Shown: piece after piece, positions 44,559 to 53,735 of the stretch
Layout: each line of letters begins with the position of its first letter
How positions within the stretch are numbered: position 1 is the stretch's first letter
DNA from: Romboutsia weinsteinii
Lineage (GTDB): Bacteria; Bacillota; Clostridia; Peptostreptococcales; Peptostreptococcaceae
Direction of reading: 5' to 3'
Assembly: GCF_002250835.2 (NCBI RefSeq)
Contig: NZ_NOJY02000002.1
Location: forward strand, 62,001 to 126,000
Length of the DNA stretch: 64,000 bases
Notes under the pieces: model-generated
What the model saw: only the letters and a program-made list of their open reading frames with translations
Databases searched by the model: none
What the model was told of the DNA's origin: nothing
Translations under genes and position numbers: made by a program

Positions 44559-45022
44559 GTATTAGGCTTCTCTATTTCTAATAGCCGCTCTTTAATATCA
44601 AGTCCAGCTGCATATCCAACAAGGCTTCCATCTTTTCCAATAATTCTATGACATGGAATAATAATTAAAATTGGATTTTTATTATTAGCCATACCTACCG
44701 CACGAGCTGCTGTTGGTTTACCAATTTTCTCTGCCAATTCTTTATAACTATATGTCTTACCATAAGGTATTTTTTTAAGCTCTTCCCATACTTTTTTCTG
44801 AAATTCAGTGCCTTTTAATGAAAGGGGAATATCAAATACTTCTATTTTCCCTGACAAATAATCTTCTAGTTGCCTTGCTGCTTCTTTAATTAAGTCTGTT
44901 TCTTTTATAGTCATGCCTTCTGATGATAATTTATTTTCCAAATAAAGATTAGTTATTCCTTGCCCATCTTCAGCAATTCCAATTCTTCCTATTTCAGTAT
45001 CATAATAAAATATATTTTTCAT
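44537..45022 (-). CDS. ogt: Methylated-DNA-protein-cysteine S-methyltransferase
   Basis: Suicide DNA repair protein of 161 residues that takes the alkyl group from O6-methylguanine onto its cysteine. The active site is IPCHRIIG with C124; the DNA-binding helix is GKPTAARAVGMANNKNP, including the arginine finger. Length and the short N-terminal domain fit Ogt rather than Ada. It follows two GNAT genes on the same strand (25 bases), so they may form one operon. Its 3' end overlaps the terminator shared with the Bce permease gene. Start ATG follows AAGAAGGT. Confidence 0.93.
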   Translation of the reverse strand: MKNIFYYDTEIGRIGIAEDGQGITNLYLENKLSSEGMTIKETDLIKEAARQLEDYLSGKIEVFDIPLSLKGTEFQKKVWEELKKIPYGKTYSYKELAEKIGKPTAARAVGMANNKNPILIIIPCHRIIGKDGSLVGYAAGLDIKERLLEIEKPNTKNNLTS

Positions 45023-45047
45023 AAATTTACCTTCTTACCTTAATTAT

Positions 45048-45518
45048 TTATTCTTCTATGTATTTCATTACATAAAACTCTCCAATACCAAGATTTGTTC
45101 CTTGTATTTTAGTATCAATGATTTCAAATCCTTGAGATTTATAACATGCTATAGCCCTCTTATTCCAGGTTCTGACCTCTAGTATAATTGACTTACCTAA
45201 AAATCGATGCTTACAATCATCTAATGCAAGCTTTATAATTTCTTTTCCAATTCCCTTATTACAATGTATAGGATTTACTCCTATTCCAAAAAATACAGAA
45301 TCTCCTTCATCAAGTAAATTAACAAACCCCATTAATTCATTATCTTCACTTAAATAAGCTGTAAATCTATTTCTTTTTAATTCATCACATAGTGAATAAT
45401 TCTGTTTAACCATCTCATCCCAACTAGGTAAATTATATATTTCATAATCTCCACTATACTTCCAACTAGATGCTTCTTTTGCATCTTGCTCTGTAAGTTT
45501 CTTAGCTCTAAGTTTCAT
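45048..45518 (-). CDS. GNAT-family N-acetyltransferase
   Basis: Acetyltransferase of 156 residues, complete GNAT fold: FFGIGVNPIHCNKGIGKEIIKLALDDCKHRF (beta4 and the acetyl-CoA loop) and LEVRTWNKRAIACYKSQGFEIID (beta5-alpha4). Substrate not predictable; the layout resembles ribosomal-protein or small-molecule acetyltransferases. The ATG at 45516-45518 follows AGGGTGG; it starts 2 bases past the end of the upstream GNAT gene, so translation is coupled. Middle gene of the GNAT-GNAT-ogt unit. Confidence 0.85.
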   Translation of the reverse strand: MKLRAKKLTEQDAKEASSWKYSGDYEIYNLPSWDEMVKQNYSLCDELKRNRFTAYLSEDNELMGFVNLLDEGDSVFFGIGVNPIHCNKGIGKEIIKLALDDCKHRFLGKSIILEVRTWNKRAIACYKSQGFEIIDTKIQGTNLGIGEFYVMKYIEE

Positions 45519-45520
45519 AT

Positions 45521-46039
45521 TTACCACCCTTTTACTATATATTCACTCTTCAACATGGACATTATTATAAGAGATTCATAGCTTTCATTGTATAAAATAC
45601 ACTCTCTTAAAACTCCCTCTTCTTTAAATCCTTGAGATTTATAAACATTTTGTGCTCTATAATTTTTATGCCTTACATCAAGCCAAAGCCTATTGGCATC
45701 TAGCTCATCAAAAGCATACTCTTTAATTAATTTCAAAGCTATCTTTCCAAACCCTTTATCTTTTTCACAGATAACAAACCTTTTAAATTCAATACTATTG
45801 TTATGATTTTCAATACCTGCCATAATAATATACCCAATACTCTTAAACGTAATTGCATCTTCAATTATAATATGAAGTATATCTTTATTTGAAAAAGAAT
45901 TTATATGGTCTTCTCTACTCCATTGACCTACATACCTTGCATTTTCAATATCCCTTTCTGCATTTATAACAAATTCTAAATCTTCCTCATGAGTATATCT
46001 TAAAATAATACCTTCATACTCTTTTATAATATTTTTCAT
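45521..46039 (-). CDS. GNAT-family N-acetyltransferase (RimJ/RimL-like)
   Basis: Acetyltransferase of 172 residues: EFKRFVICEKDKGFGKIALKLIKEYAFDELDANRLWLDVRHKNYRAQNVYKSQGFKEEGVLRE, with the R/K-G-x-G-K acetyl-CoA loop and the RimJ/RimL-type asparagine-containing helix. Such enzymes acetylate protein N termini, antibiotics or polyamines; no substrate can be chosen. First gene of the unit with the next GNAT gene and ogt. Start ATG follows AGGGGGA. A terminator stands between it and the lipoprotein gene upstream. Confidence 0.85.
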   Translation of the reverse strand: MKNIIKEYEGIILRYTHEEDLEFVINAERDIENARYVGQWSREDHINSFSNKDILHIIIEDAITFKSIGYIIMAGIENHNNSIEFKRFVICEKDKGFGKIALKLIKEYAFDELDANRLWLDVRHKNYRAQNVYKSQGFKEEGVLRECILYNESYESLIIMSMLKSEYIVKGW

Positions 46040-46064
46040 TCGCTATTCCCCCTATAAAAAAATA

Positions 46065-46090
46065 AGTTAAAGCCTTAATAGGCTCTAACT
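46065..46090 (-). terminator. Intrinsic terminator after the lipoprotein gene
   Basis: AGTTA-A-AGCC / GGCTCTAACT stem with one mismatch and 6-base loop, TATTTTTTTATAG on the minus strand. Confidence 0.75.
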
Positions 46091-46106
46091 CTTAAATTCC
46101 ATTTTA

Positions 46107-47288
46107 TTAAAACTCACTTGTTATCTCTTTGGTAAGCTTATTAACTTTATACCATCCAGAAGTAGCTGTATGAGTATTTCCATCTCCATCATCTATAATA
46201 TCATAAGCATGGATTATGTAAAAATCTCCCTCTTCATAATCAAATTCTATATGTGAATTTACATAACTACCATTATTAACAAGCATATTTTTAACAAGAT
46301 CTTCGGCCTCTGTTTTGCTTATTGGCTGTGACTCGTTATTTGATGCTTCTTTGTCTTCTTCAAGAGATGCTATATACTTACTTATAGGAGTTAATTTACC
46401 AAAAGCAGAAACATCTTCATAGAAAACTTCTCCACTATTAGTATTTACGCAAAATCTATAATCAGCTATACACTCTTCACTTTGTAAATATATACAATAA
46501 TAGTTAACTCCACTGTAAGTAACTGTTTTAACCATACCATATTGTCCATCACCTAATATTAAGAAATCTGTACCTAGAACCCCTTTAAGTTTACTTTTAC
46601 ATATTTCTAAGGCTTTTGACTCTGATATTTTATCTTTATTATTGCTCTCTTTATTTGGAGTTTTATTACTATTTTCTTTGCTTGAATTTACTTGTTTATT
46701 ATTTTCATTAAGTGAACTATTTACTTCTTTAAATATTTCATCAGTTAATCCAATATTATTCCAATCTTTATCGTGGTTATAATTTGGATAAGCTTTGTAT
46801 ATTGATTCTACACATTCTTTTGCATCTAATATCTTTACATCTGATGCATTACCGTTATTGTCTTCATCATCATAAATCCATGTCATGCTAATAGTATCCT
46901 CACTTTCTTTAGATATAGTCAAAGTACAATTTGTAGTTTCTTTCGAATCTTCAGACCCAGTAGTTTCAAGCTTGTAAGTAGCACTATCTTTATCTGAAAT
47001 TACTTCTTTAACATTAGATATTTCTATATGATAGCTATAAAGTGATATTATTTCTTTATCATCCTTAAAATAAAGAATTTCCCCTGGTTCGTAGTCTGTC
47101 TTTCCAAAAATATATTTCCCCTTTAACATATCTGTTAGTTTTTCTTTTTTCACATCTGTTATAACTTCTTTGGTTTCATTGTTATCTATTTCTTGATTAG
47201 TATCTTGCCTAGGTTTTGAACATGCTGTTATTGATATTGATATTATTAATATTACGGATAATAAGAAAGTTTTTATAGGCTTTTTAAT
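46107..47288 (-). CDS. Lipoprotein of unknown function, probable ATT start codon
   Basis: Secreted lipoprotein, 394 residues from the proposed start: KKPIKTFLLSVILIISISITAC with lipobox ITAC, then an acidic Asn/Glu/Lys-rich linker and two or three small domains; the last two (about 225-310 and 320-394) look like paired PepSY-like or YcdB-like units (GMVKTVTYSGVNYYCIYL, ESQPISKTEAEDLVKNML). No ATG, GTG or TTG stands at a sensible distance from the strong GGGGGAG site; ATT at 47286-47288 is 6 bases from it. A TTG at 47301-47303 starts a 399-residue frame but lies upstream of the site. Function unknown. Confidence 0.68.
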   Translation of the reverse strand: MKKPIKTFLLSVILIISISITACSKPRQDTNQEIDNNETKEVITDVKKEKLTDMLKGKYIFGKTDYEPGEILYFKDDKEIISLYSYHIEISNVKEVISDKDSATYKLETTGSEDSKETTNCTLTISKESEDTISMTWIYDDEDNNGNASDVKILDAKECVESIYKAYPNYNHDKDWNNIGLTDEIFKEVNSSLNENNKQVNSSKENSNKTPNKESNNKDKISESKALEICKSKLKGVLGTDFLILGDGQYGMVKTVTYSGVNYYCIYLQSEECIADYRFCVNTNSGEVFYEDVSAFGKLTPISKYIASLEEDKEASNNESQPISKTEAEDLVKNMLVNNGSYVNSHIEFDYEEGDFYIIHAYDIIDDGDGNTHTATSGWYKVNKLTKEITSEF

Positions 47289-47303
47289 TAGAATCTCCCC
47301 CAA

Positions 47304-47604
47304 TATAATCTATTTACAATAAAATATATTAGTTTTACTTTCTTAAAATTACTTATACTACTTATTTAGTTATTAATAACTTGTATTCCTACTAATTATT
47401 TGTCCTTGAAAATTTTATCTATTAAGGTTTCATCTTTAATATCAGACTTTATTAATAAATCACCTGAGTATTTTTTTATTTCTATTTTAGTTCATAATTC
47501 ATAACAATTAAAACTTATCTATATTTTTATTGTAACATTTTTCCTAAATAATACCAGTAGGCCCTAAAAGTGTTGTGCATATCGATAAATATATTATAAT
47601 AAAA
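47304..47604. other. Gene-free AT-rich stretch
   Basis: Separates the lipoprotein gene from the MATE terminator. No open frame, hairpin series or RNA motif recognised; it must hold the lipoprotein promoter. Confidence 0.45.
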
Positions 47605-47645
47605 AAACTCCTAATAATCATAAATAATATGACTATTAGGAGTTT
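47605..47645 (-). terminator. Intrinsic terminator of the MarR-MATE operon
   Basis: AAACTCCTAATA / TATTAGGAGTTT stem, seven T on the minus strand. Confidence 0.85.
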
Positions 47646-47658
47646 AAATTTATATATT

Positions 47659-49038
47659 CTACATATAAGCTTCTACATACTCAGCTTCATCTTGTATTTT
47701 TTTGTATGATTTAAATTCTTTCACTAATATTAAAGCAGTTATTATAACAGCAATAAAGTCAGATACCGGTTGAGCATACCATACTCCATCTAATCCCATA
47801 AACTTAGGTAATATTAATATCATAGGCACAAGAAGTATTACCTGTCTTAATAAACTAAGTAGCATAGCTTCCTTAGCTTTACCTACAGATTGTATATAGT
47901 TTGAACCTAAGATAGATATTGGAACTATTGGTAGCATTAAACCATATTTTTTTATTCCATTAATAGTTATTCCCATAAGCTCTTGATCAGGATTGAATAG
48001 TCTTACTACTACTTGTGGGCATAATTGAATCACTAAAGCTCCTATTAGCAATACTACTGTTCCTGCTGCCAAAGACATCATAAATGCCTTCTTCGCTCTA
48101 TCATATCTCTTTGCACCATAGCTAAATCCTATTATAGGTTGTGCACCTTGGTTTATCCCAAATAAAGGCATTAAGAATATCATCATTATAGACATTATAG
48201 TAGCCATTGAACCTATTGCCAAATCACCGCCGTAAGCCTTTAATGAATTATTACTTATAACTTGAACTAAACTTGCTGCTATTTGCATAGAGAATGGTGC
48301 ACATCCTATAGCAAATATTGTTTTTATTATACTAGCATCTAATTTTAAGTTTTCCTTCTTAAATGCTAGGTTTGACTTTCCTCTTAAATAATATGAAAGT
48401 GCCCATATTGCTGTAACTGCCTGAGATATTACTGTAGCTACTGCTGCACCTTGTATTCCCATTTTAAATACAAATATTAATACTGCATCTAATACTATAT
48501 TTGTAGAACATCCTACTACCATTATCATAGCAGCTATCTTTGGACTTCCATCTCCTCTTATTGTACTATTTAGTGCAAATGCTAATATATTAAATACAGC
48601 TCCTACTAATATTATATTTATATAAGCTTTTGCATAATACATAGATCCTTCACTTGCTCCAAATAAAGATAGTATGTTATTTCCAAATACTATTCCTATT
48701 ATCGTTAATGTAGCACCTACTATTACAGATAATGTTATAGTATTTCCTATAATTTTTTCTGCGTCATTTCTTTTACCCTGCCCTAACTTTATAGATATAT
48801 TTGTAGTAGCACCTATACCTACAAGCATTGCAAATGCTAACAATATAGTCATTATAGGTAATGTTACACCTACACCTGTTATTGCAAGTGGGCCAACGTC
48901 TGGTATGTTTCCTATAAATATTCTATCTACTACATTGTATAATGCATTTACCATCATTCCTATTATTGCTGGTATTGAATACTTCATAAGTAGTTTTCCT
49001 ACCGGTTCATTGGCTAACATTTCTTGTGTATTATTCAT
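47659..49038 (-). CDS. MATE-family multidrug efflux transporter (MepA-like)
   Basis: Integral membrane exporter of 459 residues with 12 hydrophobic helices in two six-helix halves, driven by Na+ or H+. MLMKYSIPAIIGMMVNALYNVVDRIFIGN and PLAITGVGVTLPI are the MepA-branch N-terminal signature, and the second half begins around PFSMQIAASLVQVISN. Substrates are probably cationic drugs or dyes. The upstream MarR gene is 9 bases away on the same strand, so they form an operon, as in staphylococcal mepRA. Start ATG follows ATAGGAGG. Confidence 0.92.
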   Translation of the reverse strand: MNNTQEMLANEPVGKLLMKYSIPAIIGMMVNALYNVVDRIFIGNIPDVGPLAITGVGVTLPIMTILLAFAMLVGIGATTNISIKLGQGKRNDAEKIIGNTITLSVIVGATLTIIGIVFGNNILSLFGASEGSMYYAKAYINIILVGAVFNILAFALNSTIRGDGSPKIAAMIMVVGCSTNIVLDAVLIFVFKMGIQGAAVATVISQAVTAIWALSYYLRGKSNLAFKKENLKLDASIIKTIFAIGCAPFSMQIAASLVQVISNNSLKAYGGDLAIGSMATIMSIMMIFLMPLFGINQGAQPIIGFSYGAKRYDRAKKAFMMSLAAGTVVLLIGALVIQLCPQVVVRLFNPDQELMGITINGIKKYGLMLPIVPISILGSNYIQSVGKAKEAMLLSLLRQVILLVPMILILPKFMGLDGVWYAQPVSDFIAVIITALILVKEFKSYKKIQDEAEYVEAYM

Positions 49039-49047
49039 ATTTACCTC

Positions 49048-49479
49048 CTATTTCGAACTGGCATTTCTACATATTCTTTTTAGTAGCTCCAGTGTAAGTT
49101 CTTTTTCACTTTCTTCAAAACCTTGAGTGATTATTTCATTCCAGTTATCTAAAACTTTGAATACACTAGGTTTTAATTCTTTAGCTTTTTCAGTTAAATA
49201 TATATTGTAGGCTCTTTTATCATGTTCGTCCTTAAACCTAATTACAAAACTTTCTTCTTCTAATTTTTTGATAGCTCTTGCAGTTGTTCCCTTATCTATA
49301 TTTAAAAGTTCACATAAATCTTCTTGGCTCTTTCCATCTGCTCTATAAAGTTCTAGTAAAAACATTAACTGGCCAAATCCTAATCCTATATCAGAAAGAC
49401 CTCTTGAAATAAATCCTCCGCCTTTTCTATATATAAAAGAAATATATTTACCAATATTCTCAGCTCTCTCTTTTTCCAA
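49048..49479 (-). CDS. MarR-family transcriptional regulator
   Basis: Winged-helix repressor of 144 residues; HTH at about 55-80 (KSQEDLCELLNIDKGTTARAIKKLEEESFVIRFKDEHDKRAYNIYLTEKAKEL, with the D-x-R wing). As in mepR, it probably represses its own operon with the MATE pump and lifts on binding the drug. The start is TTG at 49477-49479, 8 bases after GGGGG; the open frame begins six codons earlier but overlaps that site. The 49480-49704 region is shared with the divergent MsmK gene. Confidence 0.87.
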   Translation of the reverse strand: MEKERAENIGKYISFIYRKGGGFISRGLSDIGLGFGQLMFLLELYRADGKSQEDLCELLNIDKGTTARAIKKLEEESFVIRFKDEHDKRAYNIYLTEKAKELKPSVFKVLDNWNEIITQGFEESEKELTLELLKRICRNASSK

Positions 49480-49704
49480 ATTATTCACCCCCTGCAAGTA
49501 TAATTTTTATATATTCGCTCGACTTATCTTAACTTTATCTAGTATATATTATGATAGTTGTTCTTGCAACTATTTTTCTAAGGAAAACCTTTGTATATTT
49601 TGTATATTTTTTTTGGTTAAATTGTCCATTTCCAGGAAAACATTTATTTAGTACTATGTAGTTAAGGAAATATTTACAAAACAATTTTTAGGGGGATATA
49701 TAAA

Positions 49705-50835
49705 ATGGCAAATGTAGTATTAAAAGATATATGCAAATCATATGACAATGGATTTAACGCTGTAAAGAACGTAAATATAGATATAGAAGATAAAGAGTTC
49801 GTAGTTTTAGTTGGACCATCTGGTTGTGGTAAATCTACTACTTTAAGAATGATAGCTGGGCTTGAAGATATAAGTTCTGGTGAGTTACATATAGGGGATA
49901 AATTAGTAAATGACGTAGACCCTAAGGATAGAGATATAGCAATGGTTTTCCAAAACTACGCTTTATACCCACACTTAACTGTTTACGATAACATGGCATT
50001 CGCACTTAAACTTAGAAAATTACCTAAGGATGAAATAGATAAAAAAGTAAAAGAAGCTGCAAGAATATTAGATTTAGAAAAGTTACTTGAGAGAAAGCCA
50101 AAAGCTTTATCAGGTGGTCAAAGACAAAGGGTTGCTTTAGGACGTGCTATAGTTAGAAATCCTAAGGTATTCTTAATGGATGAACCTTTAAGTAACTTAG
50201 ATGCTAAGCTTAGAACATCAATGAGAACTGAAATAACTAAATTACATCAACAATTAGGAACTACTTTTATATACGTAACTCATGACCAAGTAGAAGCTAT
50301 GACAATGGCTGATAGAATAGTTGTTATGAAAGACGGTTTAGTACAACAAATAGCTACTCCTCAAGATATCTATGATACTCCAGCTAACAAATTCGTTGCA
50401 GGATTCATGGGTGCTCCTCAAATGAACTTTATAGATGTTAAGTTAGTTGAAAAAGATGGAGAAATACATGCTATAAATGACCATGTAAACATAGCTTTAA
50501 ATAAAGGTGAATGCCAAGCTATAATATCTGGTGGATATATAGGTAAAGAAGTTACTTTAGGTATTAGACCTGAAGATATACATATAGAAGATGTATTTAT
50601 AGATAATAGTACAGATAGTACTTTTGAAGCTACTGTTGAAATAAGTGAACTTATGGGTGCTGAAATATACGCATACTTAAAATTAGGTGAAGATACTGTA
50701 ACTGCTAGATTTGATGGTAGATACAGAATCAAACTTGGAGATAAGTTAAAGCTTGCTATGGATAAGCACAGAATCCATATATTCGATAAAGAAACTACTC
50801 TTGCTGTAAGAGAGCCAGTTGCTGTAGAAGCATAA
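49705..50835 (+). CDS. Sugar ABC transporter ATP-binding protein (MsmK/UgpC type)
   Basis: ATPase of 376 residues for CUT1-family sugar importers. Walker A GPSGCGKST (37-45), Q loop VFQNYALYPHLTVYDNMAF, signature LSGGQRQRVALGRA, Walker B VFLMDEPLSNLDA, H loop YVTHDQ, then the C-terminal OB-fold regulatory domain (about 240-376). No permease or binding protein genes are adjacent, which is typical of MsmK ATPases that serve several sugar transporters. Start ATG follows TAGGGGG. Codons are highly regular, as in well-expressed genes. Tandem terminators follow. Confidence 0.92.
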   Translation: MANVVLKDICKSYDNGFNAVKNVNIDIEDKEFVVLVGPSGCGKSTTLRMIAGLEDISSGELHIGDKLVNDVDPKDRDIAMVFQNYALYPHLTVYDNMAFALKLRKLPKDEIDKKVKEAARILDLEKLLERKPKALSGGQRQRVALGRAIVRNPKVFLMDEPLSNLDAKLRTSMRTEITKLHQQLGTTFIYVTHDQVEAMTMADRIVVMKDGLVQQIATPQDIYDTPANKFVAGFMGAPQMNFIDVKLVEKDGEIHAINDHVNIALNKGECQAIISGGYIGKEVTLGIRPEDIHIEDVFIDNSTDSTFEATVEISELMGAEIYAYLKLGEDTVTARFDGRYRIKLGDKLKLAMDKHRIHIFDKETTLAVREPVAVEA

Positions 50836-50848
50836 TAAAATTATATAC

Positions 50849-50881
50849 AAAATGGTGAACTTTATATAAGTTCACCATTTT
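50849..50881 (+). terminator. Intrinsic terminator after the MsmK-type gene
   Basis: AAAATGGTGAACTT / AAGTTCACCATTTT with a 5-base loop and T-run. Confidence 0.9.
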
Positions 50882-50883
50882 TT

Positions 50884-50917
50884 AAGGGCCTATCTTTTTA
50901 TTAAAGATAGACCCTTT
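50884..50917. terminator. Second, bidirectional terminator
   Basis: AAGGG-CTATCTTT / AAAGATAG-CCCTT stem with A/T tracts on both sides, probably used by the minus-strand operon ending at 50938. Confidence 0.8.
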
Positions 50918-50937
50918 TTTATTATTTTGCTAGCTAC

Positions 50938-52014
50938 TTAACATGAGCAGCAGTCATACTTTTTCATGTAATTTATTACTTCTCCACTTCTAGAAGATTC
51001 AAATATAGCTTCAATTAGTTTCATTACATTATATACTTCTTCATTTTTTATTATTGGAGTAGCTCCTTCCCTAACAACTCTTGAGAAGTTTGTATAAAAT
51101 GACTCATATTCACATGATGGACTTGGTAAATCTAAAGTTGTAGTACTTTCTTCTGACGGAGGTGCCATAGTTTTTGTAAATCCTTCACCTGCCTTAATCG
51201 GTATTAATTCGGTCTTTTTATCTAAATCATTTTGCACCACAATCTTACCACTTAAATCCCAATCATAAATTACTCCAGTGCCCTTTAATCCTTTTACATA
51301 CCATCTTGGTAGCTTAACAAAGTTTGATGTTCCTACTTCTAATACAGCTCTTATTCCATTTTCAAAAGTTATATAAGTAATAAAACCATCATCAACTTCG
51401 TCTCCAAGTACATAACTTAAGTCAGACATAACACTTTTAACAGGACTGTCTATCATAAATAATAATTGATCTAATATATGAACTCCCCAATCAAGAAGCA
51501 TTCCTCCACCATGTTTTTCAATGTGGCGCCAATCACCAGGTATTCCATTAGCTCCATGTACTCTTGATTCTATTTGGAATAAGTCTCCTATTTGTTTATT
51601 TTTATATAAATCTCTTATTATTAAGAAATCAGAATCCCATCTTCTATTTTGATGTACCATAAATACTCTTTGATTTGCCTTTGCTGCTTCATCCATTTCT
51701 AACACATCTTCACTACAAAGACTTACTGGCTTTTCACATATTACATGCTTTTTATTATTTAAAGCCTTTATAACTAACTCCTTATGACTATCATTAGGAG
51801 TTGCTATTAAGACAGCATCAACTTCATCATCTTTAAGTACTTCTTCAAAACTTTCATATGCTACAAGTCCTTTTGCTTTAGCTTCTTCTATTCTTTTTTC
51901 ATCTATATCATATACACCTTTAACGGTTACACGTTCATTTTCTGCTATTAACTCTCTCTCGTGGTATCCACCCATACCACCATAACCTACTATTGCAAGC
52001 TTTAATTCTATCAT
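50938..52014 (-). CDS. Gfo/Idh/MocA-family oxidoreductase
   Basis: NAD(P)-dependent sugar dehydrogenase or related enzyme, 358 residues: Rossmann start KLAIVGYGGMGGYHERELI, then AVLIATPNDSHKELVIKALNNKKHVICEKPVSL with the EKP motif, and a C-terminal alpha/beta domain beginning GGGMLLDWGVHILDQLLFMI (D-x-G-x-H catalytic region). The end is unusual: NYMKKYDCCSC, a cysteine-rich tail like that of the oxidoreductase at 53736. Last gene of a four-gene operon with a TIM-barrel isomerase and a ThuA-like protein; substrate unknown. Start ATG follows AAGGGGAG. Confidence 0.9.
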   Translation of the reverse strand: MIELKLAIVGYGGMGGYHERELIAENERVTVKGVYDIDEKRIEEAKAKGLVAYESFEEVLKDDEVDAVLIATPNDSHKELVIKALNNKKHVICEKPVSLCSEDVLEMDEAAKANQRVFMVHQNRRWDSDFLIIRDLYKNKQIGDLFQIESRVHGANGIPGDWRHIEKHGGGMLLDWGVHILDQLLFMIDSPVKSVMSDLSYVLGDEVDDGFITYITFENGIRAVLEVGTSNFVKLPRWYVKGLKGTGVIYDWDLSGKIVVQNDLDKKTELIPIKAGEGFTKTMAPPSEESTTTLDLPSPSCEYESFYTNFSRVVREGATPIIKNEEVYNVMKLIEAIFESSRSGEVINYMKKYDCCSC

Positions 52015-52028
52015 GATTTATGCTCCCC

Positions 52029-52997
52029 TTAAGCCCACCACATATCAACTGGCTTTTCTTTTATAAGTATTGATTTAAGATTAGTAACTGCTCTATTAAA
52101 CCCTTCATCTATAGACATTATTGGATCTTCATGTTCAATACTTATTACATGATCATATCCAAAAGTTTGAAGTGCACTTATTATATCACTCCATTCTTTC
52201 ATACTATGCCCACACCCAACTGACCTAAATGTCCATGCACGAGTTTGAACTTGACCATAGGGTTGCATATCTGTTACTCCATACATATTGATGTTATCTT
52301 GATCCATATATGTATCCTTTGCATGGAAGTGATATATTGCCCCAGCTTTTCCTAATATCTTTATAGCACCTACAGGATCTATCCCTTGCCACCATAAATG
52401 ACTAGGGTCTAAGTTTACACCTATTGCATCACTAGTTTCTTCTCTAAGCTTTAATATTGTGTATGGAGTATGACATAAGAATCCTCCATGTAATTCTATA
52501 GCAATTTTAATACCATGCTCTTTTGCAATATTACCAACTTCTTTCCAATAAGGAATTAATCTATTCTCCCATTGCCATGTTTTGATATCACTATATTCAG
52601 TAGGCCACGGTGTTACAGGCCAGTTTGGCTTTGTAGCATTTTCTCCCTCTCCTGCTGTACCTGAAAATGTATTTATTACTCCTACATTCATAAGTGATGC
52701 AAGTCTTATAGTTTTTCTAATTAATTCATCCCCTGCTTTTGCTTCTTCTATATTTGGAGATATAGGATTACAGTGACAACTAAATGCACTTATTGTAATT
52801 CCTTTATCTTCTAATTTTTTTAGATACTTATCTCTCGCTTCTTCACTTTCTAATAACTTATCTATATCACAGTGATTATTCCCTGGATAACCACCAGTTC
52901 CTATTTCCACAGCATCAAGACCTGCACTAGATACTTTTTCTATCATTTCATCAAAAGATAAGTTCGCAAATAATGGTGTAAATACTCCTAGCTTCAT
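52029..52997 (-). CDS. TIM-barrel sugar phosphate isomerase/epimerase family protein
   Basis: Xylose isomerase-like/AP endonuclease 2-fold metalloenzyme of 322 residues: KLGVFTPLFANLSFDEMIEKVSSAGLDAVEIGTGG, IELHGGFLCHT and GVNLDPSHLWWQGIDP with metal-site residues, FHAKDTYMD, and VISIEHEDPI. Relatives with Gfo/Idh and ThuA partners isomerise or epimerise keto-sugars or cleave glycosides in oxidised form. Lies 14 bases upstream of the first-listed oxidoreductase and 11 bases downstream of the ThuA-like gene. Start ATG follows TAGGGGGA. Confidence 0.9.
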   Translation of the reverse strand: MKLGVFTPLFANLSFDEMIEKVSSAGLDAVEIGTGGYPGNNHCDIDKLLESEEARDKYLKKLEDKGITISAFSCHCNPISPNIEEAKAGDELIRKTIRLASLMNVGVINTFSGTAGEGENATKPNWPVTPWPTEYSDIKTWQWENRLIPYWKEVGNIAKEHGIKIAIELHGGFLCHTPYTILKLREETSDAIGVNLDPSHLWWQGIDPVGAIKILGKAGAIYHFHAKDTYMDQDNINMYGVTDMQPYGQVQTRAWTFRSVGCGHSMKEWSDIISALQTFGYDHVISIEHEDPIMSIDEGFNRAVTNLKSILIKEKPVDMWWA

Positions 52998-53008
52998 TTT
53001 TATTCCCC

Positions 53009-53722
53009 CTATAAATTTTCTAATGGTTTATGATTTCCGTAAGTTGGATATGTATTTGATGTTTTAGCACACCACTTAACACTATTTTTAATAACTCTTT
53101 GAATTTTTTCGTTATAGAATGTAGGATAACTTTCATGACCTGGTTGGAAATAAAATATCTTTCCATTGCCTCTTTTGAAAGTACATCCACTTCTAAATAC
53201 TTCTCCGCCTTTAAACCATCCTATAAATATAAGTTCATCTGGTACTGGTATATCAAAATGTTCTCCATACATTTCTTCTTTTTCAAGCTCAATATATTCT
53301 CCTATGCCTTCAGCTATAGGGTGACTTGGATTCACTACCCAAAGACGCTCATTTTCTTCTGCTTCTCTCCACTTAAGATCACAACCTGTTCCCATTAGCT
53401 TTTTAAATATTTTAGAGAAGTGCCCAGAATGCAGCACAACCAGTCCCATCCCCTTTAATACTCTTTGATGTACTCTCTCAATAACTTCATCACTTACTTC
53501 ATGGTGAGCAATATGTCCCCACCATATAAGTACATCAGTTTCTTCTAGCACGTCTTCTGTTAAACCATGATCTTTTTCATCAAGTGTTGCAGTTTTTACT
53601 GTAAAATCTTCTGTATTTAAAAATGAAGCTATTTGGTTATGAATTCCATCTGGATATATTTTTCTAACCTCTTCACTATGCTTTTCATGACGATACTCAT
53701 TCCATACTGTAACCTTTATCAT
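53009..53722 (-). CDS. ThuA domain-containing protein
   Basis: Glutamine amidotransferase-like fold of the ThuA family, 237 residues: [81 protein letters not shown] and the end [27 protein letters not shown]. ThuA proteins take part in trehalose/disaccharide use through 3-keto-sugars in rhizobia. In the operon, it lies between the second oxidoreductase gene and the isomerase gene. Function here inferred from context only. Start ATG follows GAGGGGGA. Confidence 0.88.
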   Translation of the reverse strand: MIKVTVWNEYRHEKHSEEVRKIYPDGIHNQIASFLNTEDFTVKTATLDEKDHGLTEDVLEETDVLIWWGHIAHHEVSDEVIERVHQRVLKGMGLVVLHSGHFSKIFKKLMGTGCDLKWREAEENERLWVVNPSHPIAEGIGEYIELEKEEMYGEHFDIPVPDELIFIGWFKGGEVFRSGCTFKRGNGKIFYFQPGHESYPTFYNEKIQRVIKNSVKWCAKTSNTYPTYGNHKPLENL

Positions 53723-53735
53723 TTAATATCCCCCT

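Noticed and set aside
49555..49704. Second cre box before the MsmK-type gene
   Set aside because: Only loose matches to the consensus; no site passes 12 of 14 positions.
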